From: Cupriavidus taiwanensis
GTDB lineage: Bacteria; Pseudomonadota; Gammaproteobacteria; Burkholderiales; Burkholderiaceae
DNA: 64,000 nucleotides
Assembly (NCBI RefSeq): GCF_900250075.1
Contig: NZ_LT977071.1
Coordinates: forward strand, 1,941,901 to 2,005,900
Reading direction: 5' to 3'
In this document: piece after piece, positions 53,973 through 62,530 of the stretch
Layout: the number at the start of each line of letters is the position of its first letter
Position numbering within the stretch: position 1 is the first letter of the stretch
Notes under the pieces: model-generated
Told to the model about the DNA's origin: nothing
Database searches by the model: none
The model's input: only the letters and a program-made list of their open reading frames with translations
Made by a program: the position numbers and the translations under genes

Positions 53973-54887
53973 ATGCATATCGCCTTCATCGGCCTGGGCA
54001 ACATGGGCGCGCCCATGGCGCGCAACCTGCTCAAGGCCGGTCACACGCTGACCGTATTCGACCTGAACGCCGCCGCGGTGGCATCGCTGTGCGCCGAGGG
54101 CGCCGGCAGCGCCGGCAGCGCCGACTCGGCCCGCAAGGCCGTGGCCGAGGCGGATTTCGTCATCACCATGCTGCCGGCGGCCGCGCACGTGCGCAGCGCC
54201 TACCTCGGCGAAGACGGCGTGCTGGCCGGGGTGCGGCCCGGCGTGCCGCTGGTGGACTCCAGCACCATCGACCCCGCCACCGTGCGTGAACTGGCCGCCG
54301 CGGCCGAGGCCCACGGCAATGCGCTGGCCGATGCTCCGGTGTCCGGCGGCACCGTCGGCGCGCAGGCCGGCACGCTGACCTTCATGGTCGGCGCCACCGA
54401 GGCGCTGTTCGCGCAGGTGCGCCCCGTGCTGGCCGGCATGGGCCGCAACCTGGTCCATTGCGGCGGCACCGGCACCGGCCAGGTCGCCAAGATCTGCAAT
54501 AACCTGATCCTGGGCATCTCCATGATCGGCGTTTCCGAGGCCATGGCGCTGGGGGTAAAGCTGGGCATCGATGCCAACGTGCTGGCCGGCATCGTCAACA
54601 CCTCCACCGGCCGCTGCTGGGCTTCCGATACCTGCAACCCATGGCCCGGCGTGATCGAAACCGCGCCGGCCGGCCGCGGCTACAGCGGCGGCTTTGGCGC
54701 CGACCTGATGCTCAAGGACCTCGGCCTGGCCAATGACGCCGCGCGCAGCGTGAAGCAGCCGCTGTTCCTGGGCGCGCTGGCGCAGCAGGTCTACCAGGCG
54801 GTAAGCCATGCCGGTGATGGCCATCTCGACTTTTCCGGCGTGATCCGCCAGTACCTGTCCGCCGCGGACAAGGAGAGCCAGCAATGA
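53973..54887 (+). CDS. mmsB: 3-hydroxyisobutyrate dehydrogenase
   Basis: 304 residues. Oxidises 3-hydroxyisobutyrate to methylmalonate semialdehyde with NAD+. N-terminal Rossmann motif IAFIGLGNMGAPMARNLLKAGH; substrate region DAPVSGGTVGAQAGTLTFMVGA; catalytic Lys in GTGQVAKICNNLILG. AAGGAG precedes the ATG. The last bases overlap the next gene by 4 bp (ATGA at 54884), indicating translational coupling. Confidence 0.96.
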   Translation: MHIAFIGLGNMGAPMARNLLKAGHTLTVFDLNAAAVASLCAEGAGSAGSADSARKAVAEADFVITMLPAAAHVRSAYLGEDGVLAGVRPGVPLVDSSTIDPATVRELAAAAEAHGNALADAPVSGGTVGAQAGTLTFMVGATEALFAQVRPVLAGMGRNLVHCGGTGTGQVAKICNNLILGISMIGVSEAMALGVKLGIDANVLAGIVNTSTGRCWASDTCNPWPGVIETAPAGRGYSGGFGADLMLKDLGLANDAARSVKQPLFLGALAQQVYQAVSHAGDGHLDFSGVIRQYLSAADKESQQ

Positions 54888-55654
54888 TCGAGTTTGCCCT
54901 GCACGGTCATGTCGCCACGCTGACGCTGAGCCGCCCGCCCGCCAACGCGTTCACCGCCGAAGGCCTGCAACAGCTGCGCGAGCTGGTGGCAAAGATCGAC
55001 GCCAACCCGGAAGTCCGCGCCGTGGTCATCACCGGAGCCGGCGAAAAATTCTTCAGCGCCGGCGCCGACCTGAACGGCTTTGCCGAGGGCGACCGCGCAC
55101 ACGCGCGCGTGATGGCGCAGCAGTTCGGCAGCGCCTTCGAAGCGCTGCAGAATGCGCGTCCGGTGGTGATTGCCGCGATCAACGGCTTTGCCATGGGCGG
55201 CGGGCTGGAATGCGCGCTGGCCTGCGATATCCGCATCGCCGAGGAGCAGGCGCAGATGGCACTGCCCGAAGCCGCCGTGGGGCTGCTGCCCTGCGGCTGC
55301 GGCACGCAGACACTGCCGTGGCTGGTGGGTGAAGGCTGGGCCAAGCGAATGATCCTGACGAACGAGCGCGTCGACGCGGCCACCGCGCTGCGCATCGGGC
55401 TGGTGGAGGAAGTCGTGCCGCGCGGCCAGGCCCTTGCCACGGCGCTGGCGATGGCCGAACGCGCCGGCCAGGTCAGCCCGCGTGCCGCCGCGCACAGCAA
55501 GCGGCTGGTGCACCTGGCGCGCCAGGGCGTGCCGCGCCAGGCCGCGCTGGCGCTGGAGCGCGAGCGCTTTGTCGACCTGTTCGACGATGCCGACCAGCGC
55601 GAAGGCGTCAACGCCTTCCTCGAGAAACGCGCGCCGCAATGGCGCAACGCCTAG
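54884..55654 (+). CDS. Enoyl-CoA hydratase
   Basis: 256-residue crotonase-family protein expected to hydrate methacrylyl-CoA to 3-hydroxyisobutyryl-CoA. Oxyanion-hole regions: FFSAGADLNGF and GFAMGGGLECALACDIRIAE. In the second, the first catalytic Glu region reads ALPEAAVGLLPCGCGTQTLPWLVG. Four-bp overlap with mmsB and 9 bp before the hydrolase place it firmly in the valine operon. Confidence 0.93.
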   Translation: MIEFALHGHVATLTLSRPPANAFTAEGLQQLRELVAKIDANPEVRAVVITGAGEKFFSAGADLNGFAEGDRAHARVMAQQFGSAFEALQNARPVVIAAINGFAMGGGLECALACDIRIAEEQAQMALPEAAVGLLPCGCGTQTLPWLVGEGWAKRMILTNERVDAATALRIGLVEEVVPRGQALATALAMAERAGQVSPRAAAHSKRLVHLARQGVPRQAALALERERFVDLFDDADQREGVNAFLEKRAPQWRNA

Positions 55655-55663
55655 GAGCGCGCC

Positions 55664-56791
55664 ATGCGCCTGACCGAAGAAACCAAGACCGCCAACCTGG
55701 ATGTGGCCGAGCCCGAGGTGCTGTTCCAGGTGGTCAACGGCGTCGGCATCGCCACGCTGAACCGGCCGCGCCAGCTCAATGCCTTGTCGTACCCGATGAT
55801 CGTTGCGCTGGGCGCGCAGGTCGATGCCTGGGCCAACGACGATGCCATCCGCGCGGTGGTGCTGCGGGGCGCGGGTCCAAAGGCCTTCTGCGCCGGCGGC
55901 GATATCCGCGCACTGACCGACAGCTATCGCGACGGCACGCCGCTGCACCGGCGCTTCTTTATCGACGAATACACGCTGGACCACCGCCTGCACCGCTATC
56001 CCAAGCCGCTGGTGGCGCTGATGGACGGCATCGTCATGGGCGGCGGCATGGGCCTGGCACAGGCCGCGCACCTGCGCCTGGTGACCGAGCGCTCGCGCGT
56101 GGCCATGCCCGAGACCGGCATCGGCCTGGTGCCGGATGTGGGGGCCAGCCACTTCCTGTCGAAGCTGCCGCTGCCGCTGGCGCTCTACCTGGGCCTGACC
56201 GGCGTTAGCATCGGCGCGGCCGACGCCTTGCTGTGCGGACTGGCCGATGCGGCAGTGGACAGCGCCACGCTGGCCGGGCTGGAGCAAACTCTTGCCGGCA
56301 TCGACTGGGGCCATGACACGCTCGCGGACCTGCGCCGTGCGCTGGTGCCCGAGTCCGTTGCCAGCGCCGCCGAAGCACCGCTGCTGCAAGTGCTGCCGGC
56401 CCTGCTGCAGCATTTCGCGGGGCACGCCACGCTGCCGGAGATTTTGGCCGGCCTGGCTTGCCAGGACGACCCCGCCTACACCGCATGGGCCACCCGTACC
56501 ATCGACGTGCTGCGCACCCGTTCCCCGCTTTCCGCGTGCGCCACGCGCGAACTGCTGCTGCGCGGGCGCAGGATGGACCTGGCCGACTGCTTCCGCATGG
56601 AGCTGGCGGTGGTGGTCAACACCTTCGCGCAAGGCGATTTCGTCGAAGGCGTGCGCGCGCTGATCGTCGACAAGGACAACGCCCCGCGCTGGCGCGTCAC
56701 CAGCTATGACGCGGTCGACGATGCCCAGGTCCAGGCGCTGTTCCGCCCGTGGTGGGCGCCGGGCGAGCAGCCGCTGGCCCTGCACCGCTGA
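55664..56791 (+). CDS. 3-hydroxyisobutyryl-CoA hydrolase
   Basis: 375-residue crotonase-fold thioesterase releasing 3-hydroxyisobutyrate from its CoA ester. FCAGGDIRALTDSYRDG and DGIVMGGGMGLAQAAHLRLVTERSRVAMPETGIGLVPDVGASHFLSK match the HIBCH group, and the long C-terminus (SPLSACATRELLLRGRRMDLADCFRMELAV) distinguishes it from hydratases. AGGAG precedes the ATG. Penultimate gene of the valine operon. Confidence 0.95.
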   Translation: MRLTEETKTANLDVAEPEVLFQVVNGVGIATLNRPRQLNALSYPMIVALGAQVDAWANDDAIRAVVLRGAGPKAFCAGGDIRALTDSYRDGTPLHRRFFIDEYTLDHRLHRYPKPLVALMDGIVMGGGMGLAQAAHLRLVTERSRVAMPETGIGLVPDVGASHFLSKLPLPLALYLGLTGVSIGAADALLCGLADAAVDSATLAGLEQTLAGIDWGHDTLADLRRALVPESVASAAEAPLLQVLPALLQHFAGHATLPEILAGLACQDDPAYTAWATRTIDVLRTRSPLSACATRELLLRGRRMDLADCFRMELAVVVNTFAQGDFVEGVRALIVDKDNAPRWRVTSYDAVDDAQVQALFRPWWAPGEQPLALHR

Positions 56792-56805
56792 GCGGATGCA
56801 CTGCC

Positions 56806-57471
56806 GTGAGCCTCGACGCGCTGCTGGCGCGCAGCCCCTGGGCCGCGGCACTGACACCGGAGCAACGCGACCGCGTGCGCGCCGAGGTGCGCGAGCGCGC
56901 GGTGCCGCAAGGCGCTTATGTCATCCGCAAGGGCGACCGGGCCGACAGCTGGCTGGGCGTCGCCGAGGGCCTGGTCAAGGTGCATTGCGCCTCGCCCTCC
57001 GGCAAGCGTGCCACGTTGACCGGCGTGCCGGCGGGAGGCTGGCTGGGAGAAGGGTCGTTACTGAAGCGCGAGGCGCTGCGCTATGACGTGGTGGCGCTGC
57101 GCGATTCCCGCATCGCCTGCATGCCCGGTGCCACGTTCCGCTGGTTGCAGGAAACCAGCCTGCCCTTCAACCGCTACCTGCTCGACCAGCTCAACGAACG
57201 GCTCGGCCTGTTTATCGCCACCGTCGAGCATGAACGACTGCATGGCATCGAGGGCCGCGTGGCGCGGGCGCTGGCGACGTTGTTCAATCCGGTGCTGTGC
57301 CCGGGTCTGGGTCCGGCGCTGCATCTGACGCAGGAGGAGGTGGGCCTGCTCGCGGGGATTTCGCGCCAGCGGGCCAATGCCGCGCTCAAGGTGCTGGAGG
57401 GCGAAGGCTTGCTGGCGGTCGAGCACGGCGCCGTGCACGTGCTCGACCTGGACGCGCTGCGTCGCTACTGA
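56806..57471 (+). CDS. Crp/Fnr-family regulator
   Basis: 221 residues from GTG at 56806. Cyclic-nucleotide-type barrel (about 30-120; QGAYVIRKGDRADSWLGVAEGLVKVHC ... GGWLGEGSLL) followed by a winged helix (LTQEEVGLLAGISRQRANAALKVLEGEGLLAVEHG). No cysteine cluster. It lies 14 bp after the hydrolase on the same strand and looks like the last gene of the valine operon, so it may tune it; no direct evidence. An upstream ATG at 56749 would overlap the hydrolase gene. Confidence 0.85.
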   Translation: MSLDALLARSPWAAALTPEQRDRVRAEVRERAVPQGAYVIRKGDRADSWLGVAEGLVKVHCASPSGKRATLTGVPAGGWLGEGSLLKREALRYDVVALRDSRIACMPGATFRWLQETSLPFNRYLLDQLNERLGLFIATVEHERLHGIEGRVARALATLFNPVLCPGLGPALHLTQEEVGLLAGISRQRANAALKVLEGEGLLAVEHGAVHVLDLDALRRY

Positions 57472-57484
57472 AAGCCGCGCCGAA

Positions 57485-58714
57485 TCACGGCTGTGCCGCC
57501 GTCGCCGGCTTTACCAGCCCGTCCGCGCGGAACATCGCCTTGATGCCACGCACCGCCTGCCGGATGCGCGATTCATTTTCGATCAGCGCAAAGCGCACGT
57601 ACTCGTCGCCATAGTCGCCAAAACCGATGCCCGGCGACACCGATACCTTGGCCTTGGCCAGCAACTGCTTCGAGAACTCCAGCGAGCCCAGCGCGCGGTA
57701 CGGCTCGGGAATCCGCGCCCAGATATACATCGAGGCCTTCGGAATCTCCACCGGCCAGCCGGCCTCGATCAACCCGCGCGCCAGCACGTCGCGGCGCGAC
57801 TGGTATTGCGCGGCGATCTCGCTCACGCATTGCTGGTCGCCCTCGAGCGCGGCAATGGCCGCGATCTGCAGCGGCGTGAAGGTGCCGTAGTCGTGATAGC
57901 TCTTGATGCGCGTCAGCGCCGCCACCAGGTCCGGATTGCCGACCATGAAGCCCACGCGCCACCCCGCCATGTTGTAGCTCTTGGACAGCGTGAAGAACTC
58001 CACCGCAATGTCCTTGGCGCCCGGCACCTGCATGATCGACGGGGCCTTCCAGCCATCGAAGACAATGTCGGCGTAGGCCAGGTCGTGCACCACGAAGATA
58101 TCGTGCTTGCGCGCCAGCGCGATCACCCGCTCGAAGAAGTCCAGCTCCACGCATTGCGCCGTCGGGTTGGACGGGAATCCCAGCACGATCATCTTGGGCT
58201 TGGGATAGCTGCCGCGGATGGCGCGTTCCAGCTCGGCAAAGAAGTCGATGCCCGGCACCAGCGGCACCGAGCGGATATCGGCCCCGGCAATCACCGCGCC
58301 ATAGATGTGGATCGGATAGCTGGGATCGGGCACCAGCACGGTGTCGCCGCGATCCAGCGTGGCCAGCATCAGGTGCGCGAGGCCTTCCTTGGAGCCGATG
58401 GTGACGATGGCCTCGGTGTCCGCATCGATGTCGACGTCATAGCGCTGGCGATACCAGTGGGAGATCGCGCGGCGCAGCCGGGGAATGCCCTTGGATGCCG
58501 AATAGCCGTGCGTATCGGGTCGCTGCGCCGCTTCGGTGAGCTTGGCCACGATATGCGCCGGCGTGGCGCCATCGGGATTGCCCATGCTCATGTCGATGAT
58601 GTCCTCGCCACGGCGGCGGGCGGCCATCTTCAGCTCGGCGGTGATATTGAAAACGTACGGGGGAAGGCGATCGATGCGCGCAAAGCGGCGCTTGCCGGAG
58701 GAAGCGGCAGTCAT
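57485..58714 (-). CDS. alaC: Class I/II aminotransferase, AlaC-like
   Basis: 409-residue PLP enzyme (fold type I). The Schiff-base Lys is in [17 protein letters not shown], with [20 protein letters not shown] and [12 protein letters not shown] around the active site; [11 protein letters not shown] opens the family. The overall pattern matches AlaC, the glutamate-pyruvate aminotransferase making alanine; valine-pyruvate or related activities are possible. AAAGGA precedes the ATG. It converges on the Crp-type regulator with 13 bp between. Confidence 0.92.
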   Translation of the reverse strand: MTAASSGKRRFARIDRLPPYVFNITAELKMAARRRGEDIIDMSMGNPDGATPAHIVAKLTEAAQRPDTHGYSASKGIPRLRRAISHWYRQRYDVDIDADTEAIVTIGSKEGLAHLMLATLDRGDTVLVPDPSYPIHIYGAVIAGADIRSVPLVPGIDFFAELERAIRGSYPKPKMIVLGFPSNPTAQCVELDFFERVIALARKHDIFVVHDLAYADIVFDGWKAPSIMQVPGAKDIAVEFFTLSKSYNMAGWRVGFMVGNPDLVAALTRIKSYHDYGTFTPLQIAAIAALEGDQQCVSEIAAQYQSRRDVLARGLIEAGWPVEIPKASMYIWARIPEPYRALGSLEFSKQLLAKAKVSVSPGIGFGDYGDEYVRFALIENESRIRQAVRGIKAMFRADGLVKPATAAQP

Positions 58715-58835
58715 GAGGGGTCCTTTACGTAAGCGCCCGGAACCGTCCGAGCGACGTCGGCAGACTTTGTCTCGTCTGCCGGGGACTCATGTTAGCGGGG
58801 ATGCAAAGATTGCACAACGGCCACGTGCAGATTGC

Positions 58836-59228
58836 CTAGAGCCTGCCGCCCGGCAGACCGGTCGGCCGGTTCGCGGGCAGATGGCGCACGATGCAGTCCA
58901 GCGCGGGGGAATCGGAGCGCCCACCCAGCGCCGCACTGACCGAATCGCGGTACTGTTGCGCGGAGATGCGCTGGTAGTACAGGCGCGAGGTCTGGTCCAG
59001 CCAGTAGACGTAGTCGTCGTCGCCGCGACTGCCGCTGGCGCGCAGCCACTCGCTGACATTGTTCGTCCCGACGATCATGTTCGGGCACGCGGTCTTCAGC
59101 GAATCGAGATAGGCATTGAAGTCGGTGGCCTGGCGGTTGCGCACGGCGTCCGGCGCACAGGCGGCGAGCAGCGCTATGGATGCCGCCGCGGCGCCAGCAG
59201 CGCGCAACGGTTTGGATGCAGTCAGCAC
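58836..59228 (-). CDS. Hypothetical lipoprotein, 130 aa
   Basis: Begins MLTASKPLRAAGAAAASIALLAAC, a lipoprotein signal with lipobox Cys24, then a compact soluble domain (DAVRNRQATDFNAYLDSLKTACPNMIVG ... DDDYVYWLDQTSRLYYQRISAQQYRDSVSAALGG). Further Cys in KTACPN and LDCIVR may pair. The pattern is widespread in Burkholderiales as an uncharacterised lipoprotein; function unknown. Single gene between the aminotransferase and the siderophore reductase. Confidence 0.8.
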   Translation of the reverse strand: MLTASKPLRAAGAAAASIALLAACAPDAVRNRQATDFNAYLDSLKTACPNMIVGTNNVSEWLRASGSRGDDDYVYWLDQTSRLYYQRISAQQYRDSVSAALGGRSDSPALDCIVRHLPANRPTGLPGGRL

Positions 59229-59307
59229 GGCAGTCCCCTCAGGCAGTAGCGATGCCTGCCATCTTATGGCAACACATCGCCCGCGTACACCGTGCCGCCC
59301 GCGTTGC

Positions 59308-60135
59308 TCAGTCGTCCAGCGTCTCGTGCACCGCCGACGCCCCGCGCTTCCAGTAGGCCGACGCGCGGATGCGCTTCTTGTCGATGCCGCGGTCCGTGAC
59401 CAGGTACTGGCGCACCGCCTTCATCGCCGCACCTTCACCGGCAGCCCACACATAGCCCTCGCCGCGCGGCAGAGACAGCTTGCGCAGCGCGCCTTCCAGG
59501 AGGCTGCCTTCCGGCGCATCGCCGCGATGCAGCCAGTGCAGGTCGACCTTCGCCGCGCTCGGCAGCGGGATCTGCGCGGAGGCATCGCCCACTTCCACCA
59601 CCACGATGGCATGGGTGCCGGCGCCCAGTTCTTCCAGCCGGCGCGCAATCGCGGGCAGCGCCGTATCGTCGCCGACCAGCAGGTGCCAGTCGAACCCCGT
59701 CGGCACCACGAACGAGCCGCGCGGCCCGCCCACGCCCAGGTACTGGCCCGGCCGCGCCTGGGCCGCCCACGTCGACGCGGGGCCATCGCCATGCAGAACG
59801 AATTCGAGGTCCAGTTCCTGCTTCGCGGCGTCGTAGCGGCGCGGCGTATAGTCGCGTGCCGCCGGGCGCGGCTGGCCCTCGGGGAACACGATGCCGTCCG
59901 CGGTGACCTGCGGCAGCACCGGCTTGTCATCGCCGGCAGCCGGGAAAAACACCTTGACGTGATCGTCGAACGACGCCGAGACAAAGTCCTGCAGGTCGGC
60001 GCCGCCCAGCGTCACGCGCAGCAGTTGCGGCGAGACCTGCGTAGTGCGCACCACCTGCAGCAGGCGCATCTTCAGCGGATGGCGCACGCGCTCGACGGTC
60101 AGGTTGCGTGCGGGTTCAGTAGCGTTGGTCGTCAT
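59308..60135 (-). CDS. Siderophore-interacting protein / ferric-siderophore reductase (ViuB/YqjH type)
   Basis: 275-residue FAD protein that reduces ferric siderophores with NADPH. SIP hallmarks: RDYTPRRYDAAKQELDLEFVLHGDGPASTWAAQARPGQYLGVGGPRGS and WHLLVGDDTALPAIARRLEEL, ending EGYVWAAGEGAAMKAVRQYLVTDRG. The start at 60135 (MTTNATEP) has AAGGAAT upstream; frame to 60210 is longer without features. Directly downstream of the His-rich PadR regulator on the same strand, repeating the E. coli yqjH-yqjI pairing though there divergent. Confidence 0.93.
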   Translation of the reverse strand: MTTNATEPARNLTVERVRHPLKMRLLQVVRTTQVSPQLLRVTLGGADLQDFVSASFDDHVKVFFPAAGDDKPVLPQVTADGIVFPEGQPRPAARDYTPRRYDAAKQELDLEFVLHGDGPASTWAAQARPGQYLGVGGPRGSFVVPTGFDWHLLVGDDTALPAIARRLEELGAGTHAIVVVEVGDASAQIPLPSAAKVDLHWLHRGDAPEGSLLEGALRKLSLPRGEGYVWAAGEGAAMKAVRQYLVTDRGIDKKRIRASAYWKRGASAVHETLDD

Positions 60136-60213
60136 ATCGGAATTCCTTGTCTGCGCGCCCTGCGCCTGCCGGGCACGATTGCCGAAGGCCGATGCCAGGG
60201 TCAGCGCCATGGT

Positions 60214-60921
60214 TCAGGCCTGCGGGCCCGCTTCGATCTCTGCCGCCGCGCGCGCCAGGATCGCGGCAATGCGGCGCTGCTCGTCGGCTCCCGCTTCACT
60301 GCGCATCACCAGCGCCTGCTTCAGCGCGGCGCGTGCCTGCATCAACTCGGGCAGCCAGCCGCCCTGCTCCGGCTCAGGCTGCTGCTCGCCCCGCATCGCC
60401 CGGCGCATCCACTCCATCTTGCGCGCCACATGGCGCAACCGCGCCACCATGACGTCGACCCGCTCGCGATTGGCCGCCAGATGCGCCTTGCCGGCCTCCG
60501 ACAACTGGTAGCGCTTCTTGTTGCCTTCGGTGTCGACGGTGGCATAGCCGACTTCTTCCAGGTACGTCAGCGCGGGATAGACCACGCCGGGGCTCGGCTT
60601 GTAGAAGCCGTTGGTGCGCGTCTCCAGCGCCTTGATCAGTTCGTAGCCATGGCTGGGCTTTTCTTCCAGCAACGACAGCAGCAGCAATTGCAGGTCGTCG
60701 GCGCTGAACTTGCGGCCGCGGCGCCAGCCTTCCTCGTCGAAGCCGCCGGGGCCTCCAGGACCGAAGGCGTCATCGTCGCGACCGCCCCAGAAGCTGCCGT
60801 GGCCGCGGCCCATGGCGTGATGAGCTACGTGCGGGGCAAGGCGCATCATGAGATGACGAGCCCGGCCCAGGAAGTCCGGATAGGGACGGAAGCCGTGGTG
60901 ATGCGGGGGATGGTGATGCAT
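60214..60921 (-). CDS. PadR-family metal-responsive regulator (YqjI-like)
   Basis: 235 residues. A His-rich N-terminus (MHHHPPHHHGFRP ... LAPHVAHHAMGRGHG), a Gly-rich linker, then the PadR winged helix (about 95-170; LLLLSLLEEKPSHGYELIKALETRTNGFYKPSPGVVYPALTYLEEVGYA) and a C-terminal dimerisation helix. E. coli YqjI is the nickel-responsive repressor of the YqjH siderophore reductase and has the same His-rich extension. The start at 60921 has AGGAG upstream. First gene of an operon with the SIP reductase; a palindromic operator lies 26 bp before the start. Confidence 0.92.
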   Translation of the reverse strand: MHHHPPHHHGFRPYPDFLGRARHLMMRLAPHVAHHAMGRGHGSFWGGRDDDAFGPGGPGGFDEEGWRRGRKFSADDLQLLLLSLLEEKPSHGYELIKALETRTNGFYKPSPGVVYPALTYLEEVGYATVDTEGNKKRYQLSEAGKAHLAANRERVDVMVARLRHVARKMEWMRRAMRGEQQPEPEQGGWLPELMQARAALKQALVMRSEAGADEQRRIAAILARAAAEIEAGPQA

Positions 60922-60946
60922 GAGGCTCTCCTGTATGTCGCTAGAC

Positions 60947-60960
60947 ATATCTTAAGATAT
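60947..60960. promoter_or_regulatory. 14-bp perfect palindrome, candidate PadR operator
   Basis: ATATCTTAAGATAT lies in an AT-rich stretch (60945-60968) just upstream of the PadR start, in otherwise GC-rich DNA. The AT-rich palindrome overlaps the only plausible -10/-35 region and fits autoregulation of the regulator-reductase operon. Confidence 0.65.
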
Positions 60961-61065
60961 ATATCGTACGAGCTAAAGTCAAGGCTGGGCGGTTCCGGTC
61001 AAGCCCTGCCTCCCCGCAGCGGGTGCACAACGCTCGCAGCGAGTCCATGCCGTCGAGCGTATCGC

Positions 61066-62493
61066 TCAGGCGACCACCAGCATGGCCAGCACGTTCACGG
61101 CCGAGGCGATATCCCAGTTACGACCGCTAAAGGCATCCGCTGCTATCAGCCCCATGGCGATTAACAGTCGGATCAGTCTTTTCTTCGGCAGGTCTTTGCG
61201 ACACTGCCCTGCTACCGGCACGAGCATGTCGTCCGCATAAAACGACGAGTTGATCTGGGACACACGCACCAAGTAGTTGCGAAAGCGCGTATAGACGCGC
61301 ATGTCGACTGCGCCAGGATCGTTCCAGAAGGCATTCAGCGTCCCCTGGTAGGTCAGACCCGGCTTGGCATAGAAGCAGCGGCCGAGCGCAATGACCGGGA
61401 CACGGTGGAACAAGGCCTGCAGACCTGTCGTCGAGTTCACCGTCACGACACCCATGCATCGGTGCAGCAGCGACGGCAGGTGGGCATCGTGGACATAGAC
61501 AATACGGCTGCCCACACCAAAGCGTTCAGCGCATGTCGCAATCAGGGCGCTGTAGTCGGTATGTCCGCGATCCATCGGATGGTGCTTGAACACCAGCACG
61601 CTCTCCGCCGGCGCATGCTCGGCGAATGAATGCGCGGTCCATTCGATGAAGTCCTCGATCCGGCTCCAGGGGCTGTGCACCTGGATTTGGCTGTCGTTGT
61701 AGACCTGTAGCGGCACCAGGAAAAAATGCGGATGGTCGCTCGCCAGCAACTGTTTACGCAGCGAACGTTCGCCCCAGCGATAAACCTGCTTGCGGTATGC
61801 CGCGCGCACCCATGGCGCCAGCTCGCGCAGACTAAACGCCTTGTGATGCTGGTAATGCGGATAGCGACGCGTACCTGCGATACCCGCGGCAAAGTACCAG
61901 AACGAGTACAACGCCATCTTGTGAAACGAATGCCGGAACTTGCGAGGCTTTACCGGTACCTTGACCGGCGGGATTTCCGCAATGGCAAGCGGCGCCAGCG
62001 GGGAATCCGCATTCACACCGCCGCATTCCAGCGTGATGTAGTCGGGGCGCACGTAACCCTCCTCGAACGCCCAGAATGCAGTGCCCAGCGCCTCGGCCAC
62101 CCTCGCAGCAATGCGGTGGTGGCGACGGTTCGTGCCGAATACCACGATGGCATCGACGTGGCGCTGCATGACCAGGCTTCGCAGCATGGATTCCCACCGC
62201 ACCATCGGCTGCACGAACCGGACGATGTCTCCGCGGCGATAAAAAAAGTCGTCGCCTCCGTTGAAATTGACTTTGGCGACCTCGCAGCCCTTGGCTGTCA
62301 GCAGGTCGCGCAGGCGTGCGAAGAATGGGCCGTTCGGTCCTTGCAGCAACAGAATGCGGCGATGCTTGGCAATCTGGTCCAGGGATGCCGGTTCATTTGC
62401 GACTGGCGTGGCGGGATCCTGGGTGCCTGCACCGCTCCCCTGTGATAAGCCGGGCGGGCCGATGCTTTCCGATTGCTCCCTGAACGACAACAT
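61066..62493 (-). CDS. kpsS: Capsule polysaccharide export protein KpsS
   Basis: 475 residues. KpsS is a beta-Kdo transferase that begins the lipid-linked Kdo primer of group 2 capsules. Features: RRILLLQGPNGPFFARLRDLLTAKG, FGTNRRHHRIAARVAEALG, FEEGYVRPDYITLECGGVNADS, FKHHPMDRGHTDY and VNSTTGLQALFHRVPVIALG, all typical of KpsS/LipB. From the ATG at 62493; a longer frame to 62754 overlaps kpsC. It lies 37 bp after kpsC on the same strand, in an operon that continues out of the window. Confidence 0.93.
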   Translation of the reverse strand: MLSFREQSESIGPPGLSQGSGAGTQDPATPVANEPASLDQIAKHRRILLLQGPNGPFFARLRDLLTAKGCEVAKVNFNGGDDFFYRRGDIVRFVQPMVRWESMLRSLVMQRHVDAIVVFGTNRRHHRIAARVAEALGTAFWAFEEGYVRPDYITLECGGVNADSPLAPLAIAEIPPVKVPVKPRKFRHSFHKMALYSFWYFAAGIAGTRRYPHYQHHKAFSLRELAPWVRAAYRKQVYRWGERSLRKQLLASDHPHFFLVPLQVYNDSQIQVHSPWSRIEDFIEWTAHSFAEHAPAESVLVFKHHPMDRGHTDYSALIATCAERFGVGSRIVYVHDAHLPSLLHRCMGVVTVNSTTGLQALFHRVPVIALGRCFYAKPGLTYQGTLNAFWNDPGAVDMRVYTRFRNYLVRVSQINSSFYADDMLVPVAGQCRKDLPKKRLIRLLIAMGLIAADAFSGRNWDIASAVNVLAMLVVA

Positions 62494-62530
62494 TGCGGTG
62501 ACCCTTTTGCTGCTTTCGTATGCCGTGATT

